This document shows, one piece after another, positions 8,762-18,209 of a stretch of DNA of 64,000 nucleotides. Within the stretch, counting starts at the first letter, position 1. Every line of letters begins with the position of its first letter. The stretch comes from Roseburia rectibacter. Its GTDB lineage: Bacteria > Bacillota > Clostridia > Lachnospirales > Lachnospiraceae. The stretch is taken from positions 422,501 to 486,500 of the forward strand of contig NZ_CP092473.1 in the NCBI RefSeq assembly GCF_014287515.2, given 5' to 3'. The position numbers were made by a program, and so were the translations under genes. The notes under the pieces were generated by a model. That model ran no database searches and was not told the origin of the DNA. It saw only the letters and a program-made list of their open reading frames with translations.

Positions 8762-8790
8762 TTGACTTGGCAGCTGTAAATACATATAAT
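8762..8790 (+). promoter_or_regulatory. Sigma-A promoter for the MATE/dehydrogenase genes
   Basis: TTGACT and TATAAT are separated by 17 nt, 101 nt before the MATE start. Just downstream, near 8790-8809, lies the imperfect palindrome AATTATTTCGTAACGTAATT, a reasonable site for the divergent Lrp-type regulator (inference). Confidence 0.65.
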
Positions 8791-8890
8791 TATTTCGTAA
8801 CGTAATTTAAAACTTGCGTTTTGAATGCATGGAATAAATTCTGGCGAAGGAGAATAAGTGAAATTATAAAGGCTGTGGAGGAATATGATA

Positions 8891-10234
8891 ATGTCAAAAG
8901 ATGAATATTTGATCACAGATACGCCTCTTAAAGCGTTGACGGTTTTTGCAATGCCAATGATTTTGGGCAGCTTTTTTCAACAAATATACAATATGGCTGA
9001 CTCTATCATCGTCGGTCAATTTGTTGGCTCTTCTGCACTTGCAGCTGTCGGGGCCTGCGCAGCGCTGACCAATGTTTTCATTTGTGTGGCACTGGGGGCA
9101 GGTGTCGGTGCCGGTGTGCTCGTAAGCCGCTATTTCGGTGCCAGGGAGTATGGAAAAATGAAGACCATCGTGTCAACGTCCTTGTTTAGCTTCTTAATTC
9201 TAAGCATAGTCCTTGGTGTTTTTGGCTTTTGCTTTTCCCACTCGATGATGAGGGTATTACAAACCCCTGGCGATATACTGAATGATGCAGTGTTATATCT
9301 GCGGGTCTATTTTGTGGGCTTTCCGTTTCTGTTTATGTATAACATTCTTTCCAACATGTTCACTTCAATTGGTGAATCAAAAATCCCACTGGGACTTCTG
9401 GTATTCTCGTCAATCTTAAATATTTTTATGGATCTTTGGATGGTGGCCGGACTTGGGCTCGGGGTGTTTGGGGCAGCCCTTGCGACTCTTATAGCACAGG
9501 GGATTTCTGCGGTGTTTTCACTTTTTCTTTTCCTTAGCCGGATGCGTCGATATAAAAGTCGATTTGATTGGTTTGACAGGAAGGAGTTATATTCCATGCT
9601 TCAAATTGCTGTACCTTCGGTTCTTCAGCAATCTACAGTGTCTATCGGTATGATGATCGTACAGGCTGTTGTAAACCCTTTCGGTACACAGGCACTTGCG
9701 GGGTATGCGGCGACGATGCGGGTAGAGAATGTTTTTTCATTGATTTTTGTATCCATTGGCAATGCGGTTTCCCCATATGTTTCCCAGAATCTTGGTGCAA
9801 AGAAAATTGAACGGATCAAAAAAGGATATCACGCTGCACTGGTGTTAGATGTATGTTTTGCAGTTCTTGCTTTTATAGTCATTGAAACCTTGCATACTCA
9901 GATTTCCTCGCTATTCCTTGGTAAAGATGGAACTGCCCTGGCTTATCAAGTATCCGAGGGTTATATGAGATGGCTCGGTTACTTCTTCATCTTTATGGGA
10001 ATCAAAATGGCAACTGATGGGGTTCTTCGTGGCATTGGAATCATGCGCCCGTTCCTTATTGCAAATATGGTAAACCTGGCGATACGCCTGTCGGTTGCTT
10101 TGATTTGCGCACCGCGTTTTGGCATTGCATTTGTCTGGCTTGCTGTACCGGCTGGTTGGTTTGCAAACTTTTTAATATCCTATATGGCTCTTCGGAGATC
10201 ATGGCCGACTGATAAAGAAGTGCAATCCCGATAG
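8891..10234 (+). CDS. MATE family efflux transporter
   Basis: A 447-residue, 12-helix multidrug/metabolite exporter of the DinF/NorM superfamily, intact from end to end. The N-terminal repeat shows MPMILGSFFQQIYNMADSII followed by VGQFVG, and the mid-protein repeat begins near AVPSVLQQSTVSIG. GGAGG lies 9 nt before the chosen ATG; an ATG 6 nt earlier is too close to it. The downstream dehydrogenase follows by 32 nt, so export may concern a 2-hydroxy or 2-oxo acid rather than a drug. This is inference from context. Confidence 0.93.
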   Translation: MSKDEYLITDTPLKALTVFAMPMILGSFFQQIYNMADSIIVGQFVGSSALAAVGACAALTNVFICVALGAGVGAGVLVSRYFGAREYGKMKTIVSTSLFSFLILSIVLGVFGFCFSHSMMRVLQTPGDILNDAVLYLRVYFVGFPFLFMYNILSNMFTSIGESKIPLGLLVFSSILNIFMDLWMVAGLGLGVFGAALATLIAQGISAVFSLFLFLSRMRRYKSRFDWFDRKELYSMLQIAVPSVLQQSTVSIGMMIVQAVVNPFGTQALAGYAATMRVENVFSLIFVSIGNAVSPYVSQNLGAKKIERIKKGYHAALVLDVCFAVLAFIVIETLHTQISSLFLGKDGTALAYQVSEGYMRWLGYFFIFMGIKMATDGVLRGIGIMRPFLIANMVNLAIRLSVALICAPRFGIAFVWLAVPAGWFANFLISYMALRRSWPTDKEVQSR

Positions 10235-10266
10235 ACTAAAGTAATTCAAAAGGAGGAATTTATAGT

Positions 10267-11223
10267 ATGAACGATAAATGTGTGGTATTGAATGCAAAGA
10301 AAATGAATTTTGATGGGAAACTGGATTTTTCCGTTTTATCTTCTGATGTTACAGTATATGATGATACAACAGAACAGCAGCTGTCAGAGCGTATTCAGGG
10401 TGCAGATGTCATTGTAACAAAGGAGATGCCTGTAAGTGCAGAAATGATACAGAAATTCCCGGAATCTGTTAAACTGATCTGCGAGGCAGGTACAGGATAT
10501 AATAATATTGATCTTGAAGCAGCACGGAAGAAGGGGATTACAGTCTGCAATATCCCGGCATACAGCACAGAACGTGTGGCACATACTGCGATCATGATGA
10601 TATTGAATCTGAGTTCTGCAATGCAGGCACAGATGAAAATGCTGGCATGCGGAAATCATGACAATTTCACCAGAAATCTTCAGGTTCCGCATGTTGAGGT
10701 AAATGGAAAAACACTTGGTGTTATAGGTGCAGGACACATTGGCAGGAAGGTTATCCAGATCGCACAGGCTTTGGATATGAACATACTTGTATATACCAGG
10801 ACACCGAGAGCGGATGAGAAGGGGATCCGCTATGTATCGCTTGAGGAATTACTCGAGAATAGTGATTATGTTTCCATGCACTGTCCATTGACGGAAAGTA
10901 CAAAACATATGATAAACAAAGAGTCTTTAGCACTTATGAAGCCCTCAGCGTTTATCATTAATACTTCAAGAGGTGCACTTATTGATGAGGCTGCTCTTAT
11001 AGAAGCATTGGAAAATGGTACGATTGCAGGAGCCGGACTTGATGTTCAGGAAACTGAACCACCTGAAGAAACCAACCCTCTTTATACTATGGATCAAGTC
11101 CTTTTGACGCCACATATGGGATGGAAAGGACTTGAGACAAGACAGCGGTTGGTTTCTATTCTGGCGGATAATATAAAGCAGTTTATGGAAGGGAATCCGA
11201 TCAATGTTGTATCAGGTATATAG
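10267..11223 (+). CDS. D-isomer-specific 2-hydroxyacid dehydrogenase
   Basis: A 318-residue NAD-dependent dehydrogenase interconverting 2-oxo and D-2-hydroxy acids. The catalytic domain is split around the Rossmann domain. Visible motifs are GVIGAGHIG (about residues 151-159), INTSRGALIDEAAL, the catalytic Glu region DVQETEPPE and the catalytic His in LTPHMGWKG. The length is normal. AGGAGG precedes the start. It follows the MATE gene closely and probably shares its transcript. D-lactate, hydroxypyruvate/glycerate and similar substrates are all possible. Confidence 0.92.
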   Translation: MNDKCVVLNAKKMNFDGKLDFSVLSSDVTVYDDTTEQQLSERIQGADVIVTKEMPVSAEMIQKFPESVKLICEAGTGYNNIDLEAARKKGITVCNIPAYSTERVAHTAIMMILNLSSAMQAQMKMLACGNHDNFTRNLQVPHVEVNGKTLGVIGAGHIGRKVIQIAQALDMNILVYTRTPRADEKGIRYVSLEELLENSDYVSMHCPLTESTKHMINKESLALMKPSAFIINTSRGALIDEAALIEALENGTIAGAGLDVQETEPPEETNPLYTMDQVLLTPHMGWKGLETRQRLVSILADNIKQFMEGNPINVVSGI

Positions 11224-11402
11224 CATCTGGCAGCAAAGTGATGATATAACTTCCGGGTTTGCAGAGTGAAAAAAATATAATTACAATCAATAAGTCAGTG
11301 CTTTGATATCTTCTTCCGATACAGCAGGAACAACATAAACAATAGAATTACTGGAAAAATAGAAATCGGAATTTACAGAACTACAAAGAAAGGATACATA
11401 TT

Positions 11403-11741
11403 ATGGAAGGAAGATTAATAGCATTTGTTATTTGGGTAATAATCGGCGTATTATTTATTGTAATGGGCATTTATGATTTTAATTCCAAGAAAGCAAAACC
11501 TTTCGGTTTTTGGGCAAATGCTGAGGTAGCGCCCATAGAAGATGTGAAAGGCTATAATCGTGCTTTGGGCATATTGTGGTGCGTGTATGGTGTTTTGTTT
11601 ACGTTAATTGGATTGCCTTTATTAGATGGGCAGAATTCGGGTTTGATTATTATACCTATATTGGGTGCAATGCTTATTAGTATTGCGGCTATGGTAGCGT
11701 ATGTAGTAGGTATTGAACCCAAATACCGCAAAAAGAAATAA
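11403..11741 (+). CDS. DUF3784-like small membrane protein
   Basis: A 112-residue protein with three hydrophobic segments (about residues 7-25, 55-75 and 80-102) and a basic tail. The layout and the segment KPFGFWANAE-VAPIEDVKGYN resemble DUF3784 family proteins common in Clostridia; their function is unknown. The start follows AGAAAGGA. The 180 bp between the dehydrogenase and this gene show no clear promoter. It sits at the edge of the degraded mobile-element remnant. Confidence 0.7.
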   Translation: MEGRLIAFVIWVIIGVLFIVMGIYDFNSKKAKPFGFWANAEVAPIEDVKGYNRALGILWCVYGVLFTLIGLPLLDGQNSGLIIIPILGAMLISIAAMVAYVVGIEPKYRKKK

Positions 11742-11923
11742 ATGGAAACTTCAAGTTTGCCGAAATGACTACAGACAGGAAACTTGATATTTTTACAAGA
11801 AAGATATCAATATATATCCCATAATTCCCATAAATTTATGGAATTAAAATTTTATGATACTTATAAGACAGTTCCGATTTTCTTTCGGATTTCTCCTATT
11901 AGTGAGACAATAATTATTTTTAC

Positions 11924-11976
11924 ACAAACCAGCTTATTCGTGGTAGAATAAAACCACAGATAAGCTGGTTGTTTGT
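11924..11976 (+). repeat. Long inverted repeat ahead of the serine recombinase remnant
   Basis: ACAAACCAGCTTAT (11924-11937) pairs with ATAAGCTGGTTGTTTGT (11960-11976), with a second inner stem GTGGT/ACCAC. It ends in a T-rich stretch 5 nt before the recombinase ribosome binding site. It could be a terminator insulating the recombinase or part of the element end. The preceding stretch 11742-11923 holds only AT-rich sequence with a near-palindrome centred at about 11834. Confidence 0.6.
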
Positions 11977-11993
11977 TTTGAAAGGAGAATCTT

Positions 11994-12345
11994 ATGAAAA
12001 CCAAACAACCGGAACTAAACAAAATCACTGCGCTCTAAGAGAGATTATCCCGTGATGATGAGCAAAGTGGTGACAGCAACAGTATCATAAACCAGAAGAA
12101 AATGCTGGAGAAATATGCAACCGAACATGGATTTACCAACCTGCGTCATTATACAGATGATGGCTGGTCGGGAACCAATTTCGACAGACCGGACTGGAAA
12201 CGTATGCTTGTGGATATTTGCCCCATTCCTTAATATTATGAATGAGTGGTATGTAAGAGATACCAGCCGGAAAATCAAATCCGTACTTTATAATAAGGGG
12301 ATGGACGGAAAGCATCTGACAAGCAACGCAATATACGGGTACAAG
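11994..12345 (+). pseudogene. Large serine recombinase, degraded
   Basis: Starts with a good AAAGGAG site and MKTKQPELNKITAL, then a stop (TAA) where the family has the catalytic-region Tyr codon before ERLSRDDEQSGDS. The same frame continues with NQKKMLEKYATEHGF and DGWSGTNFDRPDWKRM. After a deletion near 12215-12225 another frame gives FAPFLNIMNEWYVRDTSRKI and KGMDGKHLTSNAIYGYKKD, conserved further along in these proteins. The recombinase/zinc-ribbon C-terminus is missing. It belongs to the Tn5397/TndX-like class of recombinases that move conjugative elements. Confidence 0.85.
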
Positions 12346-12351
12346 AAAGAC

Positions 12352-12488
12352 CTTCCTATTATCTTGCAAAGCAGGGACTTGGAACCTGCCGGGGAAGCTG
12401 TGACATGAACAGACCATATATGGCGACAGCGTTGAAAGCGTTTAAGCTGGATGGAAAATATGACGGAATGCAGACCTTTTTCTGATAC
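12352..12488 (+). other. Unidentified mobile-element debris
   Basis: Between the recombinase and the DUF4143 remnants one frame reads SYYLAKQGLGTCRGSCDMNR then PYMATALKAFKLDGKYDG to a stop at 12484. It has no start with a ribosome binding site other than an internal ATG at 12404. It looks like part of an element-borne protein but no family was recognised. Confidence 0.3.
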
Positions 12489-12645
12489 AGAAATGAAAGT
12501 TTACAAAGACAGATAAATATTGATTATGAAGAGGATCTTCGGGCAAATAAAAATCTTGGAATTTATAAAGGTGCATTATTTGAAAATTTTATAGCAGAAG
12601 CATTTGTAAAACAGGGGTTTGGTCTGTATTATTATAAAAAGTCAT
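12489..12645 (+). pseudogene. DUF4143-type ATPase C-terminal fragment
   Basis: About 50 codons read INIDYEEDLRANKNLGIYKG and ALFENFIAEAFVKQGFGLYY, a match to the DUF4143 domain at the C-terminus of AAA ATPases of the AAA_14/DUF4143 group. The ATPase part is absent and the downstream end degenerates before 12690. There is no start codon. Confidence 0.7.
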
Positions 12646-12691
12646 TTTGGTGTGCTAAGATAGAAAAAATAAAAAAGAAAGTGAATGGGAA

Positions 12692-13903
12692 ATGGAATTA
12701 GACATTATTGGTTTGCTTGGTGCATGCTCTTATGCACTCGACTGTGTCGAAGCGGAACTGACCCATGTTGCGACAAAACATGGAAAAAGAGTTGCATATA
12801 TGAGCGTATGTACCGCACAAAAAATGGGAATTACAGGAGATGCCCTGCAGGATCTTGCGGCATGTTCGCTGTTGCATGACAATGCGCTGACGCAGTATAT
12901 TCATGAGGAATTTCACAATGACTTTACAAAAAATAATACGGAAAATATAACGTCAAAGCAGCTTGGCATCCACTGCATTTACGGGGAAGAAAACTTAAAA
13001 ATGTACCCGTTTCTGACGGATGTGAAAAATGTGATTTTATATCACCATGAAAATGCCGATGGAAGCGGACCATTTGGAAAAAAGTGGGAAGAGATCCCTC
13101 TTTTTGCAAGGATCATTCATCTGTGTGATATTTTAGATGCGTTCTGCCGGACGCCGGTATTTGATGATGCCGTGTGGCAGCGCGCAAAAGATTATCTTTT
13201 GAAAAATAAAGGGACAAAATTTGATGATGCATGTGTGGATGTTTTTTTGGACGTTTTTGGGGAAGAACATTTTTTAAGCCTTGGAGATGCAGATTTAGAA
13301 GAGCGGCTGTGGAATATTGTACCAAGGAAAAAACGGGATTTAAGCGGTGAAATGTGCAAAAATTTTGCCAATCTGTTTGCAAAGATCATTGACTATAAAT
13401 CCGAATTTACAAGCCGTCATTCACTTGGTGTTGCGGAAAATGCAGCCAGATTATCCACATATCTCGGTGATGACGAGGAGACGGTGCTAAAAATGTATCT
13501 GGCAGGTGCACTGCACGATATCGGAAAAGTTGCAATCGGAAATGATATCTTAGAAAAACCGGGACGCCTGACGGACGAAGAGTTTTCCAAAATGAAAAAT
13601 CATGCGGGATACACATATCTGATCTTATCACAGGCGGAAGGAATGGAGGATATCCGCGATTGGGCGGCGCTCCACCATGAAAAACTCGATGGTACCGGGT
13701 ATCCGTTCGGAAAAACAGGTGCTGAGTTAAACCGGCAGGAACGCATCATGGCGTGCATTGATATCTATCAGGCACTGACAGAGAGCAGACCATATAAAGC
13801 CGGAATGACGCATGATGAGGCATGTGCGATACTGGAAAATATGGTACAGAAAGGATGGATTGACGGCGGGATCACGGAACAGATCAAAAAATGTTTTGCG
13901 TAA
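12692..13903 (+). CDS. Tandem HD-GYP domain protein (putative cyclic-di-GMP phosphodiesterase)
   Basis: A 403-residue soluble protein. The C-terminal half (about residues 225-400) is a full HD-GYP domain: HSLGVAENAARLS, HDIGK, then HHEKLDGTGYP and RIMACIDIYQALTE. The N-terminal half (about 20-160) repeats the fold in degraded form: LLHDN instead of HDIGK, and HHENADGSGPFG instead of HHE-DGTGYP, followed by RIIHLCDILDA. This suggests one catalytic and one regulatory or lost domain. There is no membrane or receiver domain. The MFS gene follows by 12 nt. Activity on c-di-GMP is inferred from the family. Confidence 0.88.
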   Translation: MELDIIGLLGACSYALDCVEAELTHVATKHGKRVAYMSVCTAQKMGITGDALQDLAACSLLHDNALTQYIHEEFHNDFTKNNTENITSKQLGIHCIYGEENLKMYPFLTDVKNVILYHHENADGSGPFGKKWEEIPLFARIIHLCDILDAFCRTPVFDDAVWQRAKDYLLKNKGTKFDDACVDVFLDVFGEEHFLSLGDADLEERLWNIVPRKKRDLSGEMCKNFANLFAKIIDYKSEFTSRHSLGVAENAARLSTYLGDDEETVLKMYLAGALHDIGKVAIGNDILEKPGRLTDEEFSKMKNHAGYTYLILSQAEGMEDIRDWAALHHEKLDGTGYPFGKTGAELNRQERIMACIDIYQALTESRPYKAGMTHDEACAILENMVQKGWIDGGITEQIKKCFA

Positions 13904-13915
13904 GAGAAAGAGATT

Positions 13916-15103
13916 ATGAAGTTTGATTATAAAAAAACAACGTATGCCTGCTTTATCGGTTATATCGTGCAGGCGATCGTAAACAGTTTTGTACCGCTTT
14001 TATTTGTGACATTTCAGAAAAGTTATCAGATACCGCTGACACAGATCACACTGCTGATCACGATCAACTTTGTGATCCAGTTGTTAGTTGATCTGCTCTC
14101 AGCAGGATTTATAGATAGGATCGGTTATCGTGCATCGGTGATTATTGCACATATCTGTGCCGCTGTGGGACTGATACTGTTAACGGTTTTGCCGGAGGTA
14201 CTGCCGGATCATTTTGCTGGAATTTTATGTGCAGTCGTAGTGTATGCGGTTGGAGGCGGACTGATCGAAGTTTTGATCAGCCCGATCGTTGAGGCTTGTC
14301 CGACCGACAATAAAGAGGCGGCAATGAGCCTGCTCCACTCGTTTTACTGCTGGGGCTGCACGGGTGTAGTCCTGCTGTCTACCATATTTTTTGCGGCTTT
14401 TGGCACTCGGAACTGGAAAATCCTTACTTTATTATGGACGATCATTCCGATCGCAAATATGATCCTTTTTACGAAAGTACCGATTTATAGCCTTCACGAG
14501 GAGGGCGAGACTGGTATGACTATGAAGGAACTATTCCGGGAAAAGGTATTCTGGATGCTGATGGTCATGATGGTCTGCTCCGGTGCCGCAGAACAGGCAG
14601 TCAGCCAGTGGGCATCCACCTTTGCGGAGCAGGGACTTGGTATCACAAAGACAGTCGGAGACTTGGTCGGTCCGATGTCATTTTCCATCCTGATGGGAAC
14701 ATCCCGTCTGATCTATGGAAAATATGGTGAAAAATTAAATCTCGACCGTTTCATGAAGTTGAGCTGTGCGCTCTGCATCCTTTCCTATCTTTGCATTTCC
14801 CTGATCCCGGTTCCAATGTTGGAACTTGTAGGCTGCGGGATCTGTGGATTTTCCGTTGGAATCCTTTGGCCGGGTACGTTCAGCAAAGCATCCGCTGCAT
14901 TAAAACGCGGTGGAACTGTTATGTTTGCCCTGCTCGCCCTCGCCGGGGACTTGGGCTGTTCCGGCGGACCGACTCTGGTTGGATTTGTGTCGAGCGCATT
15001 TGAAAATAACTTAAGAATTGGAATATTTGCGGGCATCCTGTTTCCGGTGGTATTGCTGCTGGGGTTGGTGTTTGCGGGCAAAAAGGGAGAGAAACAGAAA
15101 TAA
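13916..15103 (+). CDS. Major facilitator superfamily transporter
   Basis: A 395-residue protein with about 12 transmembrane helices. Features seen are DRIGYRASVIIA after TM2-TM3 (MFS A-like motif) and PTDNKEAAMSLLHSFYCWG in TM5, reminiscent of the FucP/sugar branch. It starts 12 nt after the HD-GYP stop with AGAGAAAGAG as a weak ribosome binding site, so the two genes are probably co-transcribed. The substrate is unknown. Confidence 0.88.
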   Translation: MKFDYKKTTYACFIGYIVQAIVNSFVPLLFVTFQKSYQIPLTQITLLITINFVIQLLVDLLSAGFIDRIGYRASVIIAHICAAVGLILLTVLPEVLPDHFAGILCAVVVYAVGGGLIEVLISPIVEACPTDNKEAAMSLLHSFYCWGCTGVVLLSTIFFAAFGTRNWKILTLLWTIIPIANMILFTKVPIYSLHEEGETGMTMKELFREKVFWMLMVMMVCSGAAEQAVSQWASTFAEQGLGITKTVGDLVGPMSFSILMGTSRLIYGKYGEKLNLDRFMKLSCALCILSYLCISLIPVPMLELVGCGICGFSVGILWPGTFSKASAALKRGGTVMFALLALAGDLGCSGGPTLVGFVSSAFENNLRIGIFAGILFPVVLLLGLVFAGKKGEKQK

Positions 15104-15228
15104 TAAATAAAATTTTTTACATGATTTACCAAACATGTTGTACTTACAACAGATTTTTTCTCTAAACTGTGTATACTATAAACCGTAACTATGGATTTAC
15201 ACAGCAAACCACAGAGGTGAACCCAACA

Positions 15229-15561
15229 ATGTCAACATTAAAAAACCTGCCCACCGAAAAAGCCCAGCCCTTAGATCACCTGATTGATATCCGCGAGCAC
15301 CAGGTAGTCAGCATGTCACTCTCAAACAGTGATCATGTGTGCATGACAATGCTTGCATTTGCAGACGGTGAGGATGTCCGGGAAGAAGAATATCCCGGAG
15401 ATACCATGTATGTGCTGTTAGACGGTGAAGCATATATATACACGAAAGATCAGAACTATCCGCTGCAAAAAGGTGAAACGCTCATGATTCCGGAAGGCAT
15501 TTCACATGGCGTGAAGGGAAACGGGGCATTTAAAATCATGCAGATTACCGTAACCGGTTAG
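15229..15561 (+). CDS. Cupin domain protein (first of pair)
   Basis: A 110-residue single-domain cupin. The chosen ATG follows AGAGGTGA; an ATG 60 nt upstream lacks a site. Cupin motif 1 is altered: there is no HxH, only FADGEDVREEEYPGDTMYVLLDGE. Motif 2 keeps PLQKGETLMIPEGISHGV with one His. Metal binding is therefore uncertain. A TATACT -10-like box lies at 15172-15177. The next gene is a paralogue. Confidence 0.85.
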   Translation: MSTLKNLPTEKAQPLDHLIDIREHQVVSMSLSNSDHVCMTMLAFADGEDVREEEYPGDTMYVLLDGEAYIYTKDQNYPLQKGETLMIPEGISHGVKGNGAFKIMQITVTG

Positions 15562-15654
15562 GTATATGGGATATCTGTAAAATACAGATTTATAATGGTT
15601 TCAGTTTATTTTACGGACGGTAAGAATTTTTATAGCAGAGAAGAGGAAAAAATC

Positions 15655-15990
15655 ATGGGAGAAAAATTAATCAAAAACGTAGAGCACAGAAAAGCATTTT
15701 GTCTGAAAGATCTTGTAGACTATGAAGCAGGAAAAGTAGCAAGCATGACACTTGCACAGCAGCCGGGTGTAGGCATGACAGTATTTGCATTTGATGCAGG
15801 TGAGGGTATCAGTGCACACGCAGCAGGCGGGGATGCGATGGTTCAGATCTTAGAGGGTAAAGCAGAGATCACGATCGACGGAGTGCCAAATATCGTAAAA
15901 GAAGGCGAGTCCATTATTATGCCAAAAGGTATTTCCCATGCGCTTAAGGCTGTGACACGTTTTAAAATGCTTCTTACAGTGGCTTTTTAG
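15655..15990 (+). CDS. Cupin domain protein (second of pair)
   Basis: A 111-residue cupin related to the preceding one: FDAGEGISAHAAGGDAMVQI lies at motif 1 and VKEGESIIMPKGISHAL at motif 2. This copy keeps one His in motif 1 and one in motif 2. The start is chosen by AGAAGAGG 9 nt upstream. Cupins of this size in gut Firmicutes are usually uncharacterised small-molecule-binding proteins. A terminator follows at 16091. Confidence 0.85.
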   Translation: MGEKLIKNVEHRKAFCLKDLVDYEAGKVASMTLAQQPGVGMTVFAFDAGEGISAHAAGGDAMVQILEGKAEITIDGVPNIVKEGESIIMPKGISHALKAVTRFKMLLTVAF

Positions 15991-16090
15991 TGATTGTCAG
16001 GCAGCGCATTTAAAAAATCAGGAAAAATAAGACAGATGAACCGCCGCAGCAGGATATACTTATCTGGCCGGCGGAAAACAAAGATATGAA

Positions 16091-16126
16091 AAACCGTGCG
16101 GATTAAAATTACCGCACGGTTTTTTG
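16091..16126 (+). terminator. Rho-independent terminator between cupin and chemoreceptor
   Basis: AAACCGTGCGG and CCGCACGGTTT form an 11-bp stem followed by T residues. It has A residues on the other side, so it can serve both the cupin transcript and the convergent chemoreceptor gene. Confidence 0.9.
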
Positions 16127-16162
16127 GGATTAAATATTAATTTGTATATAGTTCATACGGAT

Positions 16163-17944
16163 TTACAGTTTAAACTGTTTCATATCTGCAGAGAGCTTTG
16201 AAATATCATCAGCCAAAGCGGACACAAGCTCGGAAGATTGCCGAACAGCGGCATCCAGTTCCGTTGCCATAGCAGAAGTCTCTTCTGTGGAGGATGCATT
16301 GTCGGTTGCAAGCTGTGTCAAGGTATCGATACTCTCTGTGACAAGCTCACGCTGAGAATTGACATTCTGGATCTTTCCGGTAATGGTCTGGATGGACGCC
16401 ATACAGGAATCAAGAGCACCTTTTAAGTCTTCAAACATCTGCTGTGTACTTTCAAGAGCTGCAACCTGTTCGTCGGAAGCCTCACTCATTTTCTTCATCA
16501 GTTCCATGGACTTTTCAGAATTCTGGCTCAGCTCACTGATGATGTTGTTGATTTCGCTGACAGTCTGTGCTGACTGGGTAGCAAGTCCGCCGATCTCCTC
16601 GGCGACAACTGCGAATCCACGTCCGGCTTCACCGGCTCTTGCTGCCTCAATGGAAGCGTTTAAAGAAAGCAGGTTGGTCTGGGATGCGATTTCGCTGATT
16701 AAGGTAGCTGCCTGACTGATCTTGTTGACAGAATCATTGGTCTGTGCTGTCTGGTTGTACATGGAATCAATATCAGTCTTGGTTGTAGAATTGACATCAA
16801 TCAGTCTGTGTAAAGTTTCCATGGACTTATTGGAACGATCCTGCATCAGCTGTGCATTCTGATCAAGAGATTCCATTTCTGAGGAAGTATCTGCGATGCC
16901 ATCGGCAATTTCAGCAATATTTTCAGAGGCACTTGAAGTTGATGCTGCCTGAGAGTTACTGTTTTGGGCAATTTCATTGATTGCAGCCGAAACGTTCTGG
17001 ATAGATTCGTTCATGCTGTCGAAATTCTTTTTGAAATCCGAAACGGCAGACTGTAAATGAGAGGAAACCCCGTCAATGTTAGAGATAAGTCCAACGACTT
17101 CCTGCTGTGCAAGATCAAGCGCACCGGCTGTTTTACCAAGCTCATTTTTACTTGAAACACTGACTCCGGTAGTCAGATCTCCGGTTGACATTCTGTTTGC
17201 AAAATTCTGAATTTCAATCAAAGGTTTGCAGATGGTATTACCGAAAATACGGGATGCAATGAATGCGGCAACTGCAATAACCAGAGCGATGATGATCAGG
17301 ACTGTGATCATAGTCTGATATTTTTCGTGAACTTCATTTTTTGCAATATCCATTTCGGCATCCATATCGTCTACATAGTTACCGGTGGAAACAACCCAGT
17401 TCCATGGAGTAAAAATCTGAGAGTATGCAATCTTTGGGGCAACAGTAACACCGTCTGCTTTGGTAAAGTAAAACTCGTTGAAGCCGCCGCCGTCGGAACC
17501 GGTAGAAACTTTCATGATCTCCTGAATGATCTTGATACCATTCTGGTCAGTTAGATCATAACGGTTATTTCCCTCCTGTTCGGTTAAAATCGGATGCATA
17601 ACGAGGTTGTAGTCGGTGTCATCAATCCAGAAATATCCGCTTCCATCATCTCTGTAACGCATGTTGCGGACGATTTCTACTGCTTCTTTTTTTGCTTCAT
17701 CTTCGGTCAGACCACCGTTTTGGAATTTGTCATATTCTGCCTGTAAAATGGCGATGACAGACTGTACCTGACTTTTGATCTCGGTATTGTACCCGTCTAA
17801 CATGGCATTTTCATAGTTCTTATTTGCCATGGAGGTCATGGTGCTGATATTTGCGATAGAAATACTACCGATGACTACAGCAGATACGAGGACGAACAGA
17901 AGACACATTATTGTCAGTGAATTTTTAACACTTTTGCTTTTCAT
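16163..17944 (-). CDS. Methyl-accepting chemotaxis protein with Cache sensor domain
   Basis: A 593-residue chemoreceptor: TM1 at about residues 9-31, an extracellular sCache-type domain with [15 protein letters not shown] and DYNLVMHP, and TM2 at about 205-227. A HAMP domain and the signalling helical hairpin follow, with [16 protein letters not shown] at the tip. Single-Cache receptors usually bind small organic acids or amino acids. The start at 17944 has GGAAAGGGAG upstream; an in-frame ATG 57 nt earlier lacks a site. It stands alone with its own promoter. Confidence 0.95.
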   Translation of the reverse strand: MKSKSVKNSLTIMCLLFVLVSAVVIGSISIANISTMTSMANKNYENAMLDGYNTEIKSQVQSVIAILQAEYDKFQNGGLTEDEAKKEAVEIVRNMRYRDDGSGYFWIDDTDYNLVMHPILTEQEGNNRYDLTDQNGIKIIQEIMKVSTGSDGGGFNEFYFTKADGVTVAPKIAYSQIFTPWNWVVSTGNYVDDMDAEMDIAKNEVHEKYQTMITVLIIIALVIAVAAFIASRIFGNTICKPLIEIQNFANRMSTGDLTTGVSVSSKNELGKTAGALDLAQQEVVGLISNIDGVSSHLQSAVSDFKKNFDSMNESIQNVSAAINEIAQNSNSQAASTSSASENIAEIADGIADTSSEMESLDQNAQLMQDRSNKSMETLHRLIDVNSTTKTDIDSMYNQTAQTNDSVNKISQAATLISEIASQTNLLSLNASIEAARAGEAGRGFAVVAEEIGGLATQSAQTVSEINNIISELSQNSEKSMELMKKMSEASDEQVAALESTQQMFEDLKGALDSCMASIQTITGKIQNVNSQRELVTESIDTLTQLATDNASSTEETSAMATELDAAVRQSSELVSALADDISKLSADMKQFKL

Positions 17945-17972
17945 GGATATCAAGCTCCCTTTCCTAAGATTA

Positions 17973-18001
17973 ATTACACTTATTTTACTATTTTTTGACA
18001 A
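17973..18001 (-). promoter_or_regulatory. Sigma-A-type promoter for the Cache chemoreceptor
   Basis: On the minus strand TTGTCA and TGTAAT are separated by 17 nt, about 29 nt before the start codon. No sigma-28 consensus was found in this leader. Confidence 0.55.
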
Positions 18002-18123
18002 AAAATGGTAGACATAAATTGCAAAAAATATGGTACTTTAGAAGCAAAATTATGAGAAATGGAGAAAAAGTGTAAAAAAAAGAAACACGAATATAAAATA
18101 AATCGTGTTTCCGTTTTGAAGAG

Positions 18124-18209
18124 CGGAGACGGAGGGATTCGAACCCTCGTGCCCCGGAGGGCTAACGCATTTCGAGTGCGCCCCGTTATGACCACTTCGA
18201 TACGTCTCC
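18124..18209 (-). tRNA. tRNA-Ser (anticodon CGA)
   Basis: An 86-nt class II tRNA on the minus strand. The acceptor arms GGAGACG and CGTCTCC pair, the T-loop reads GGTTCGAATCC and the anticodon loop is CTCGAAA within a GCGCA/TGCGT stem. A long variable arm (GCCCTCCGGGGC) is present, as expected for serine. CCA is not encoded. Confidence 0.95.

Noticed and set aside
15229..15990. Germin-like or metabolic cupin enzyme with a named function
   Set aside because: The metal-binding HxH of motif 1 is missing or incomplete in both copies, so no activity can be assigned.
18124..18209. tRNA-Ser as attachment site of an integrated island
   Set aside because: No integrase gene or duplicated tRNA 3' end is seen nearby; the serine recombinase remnant is 6 kb away and that family does not use tRNA genes.
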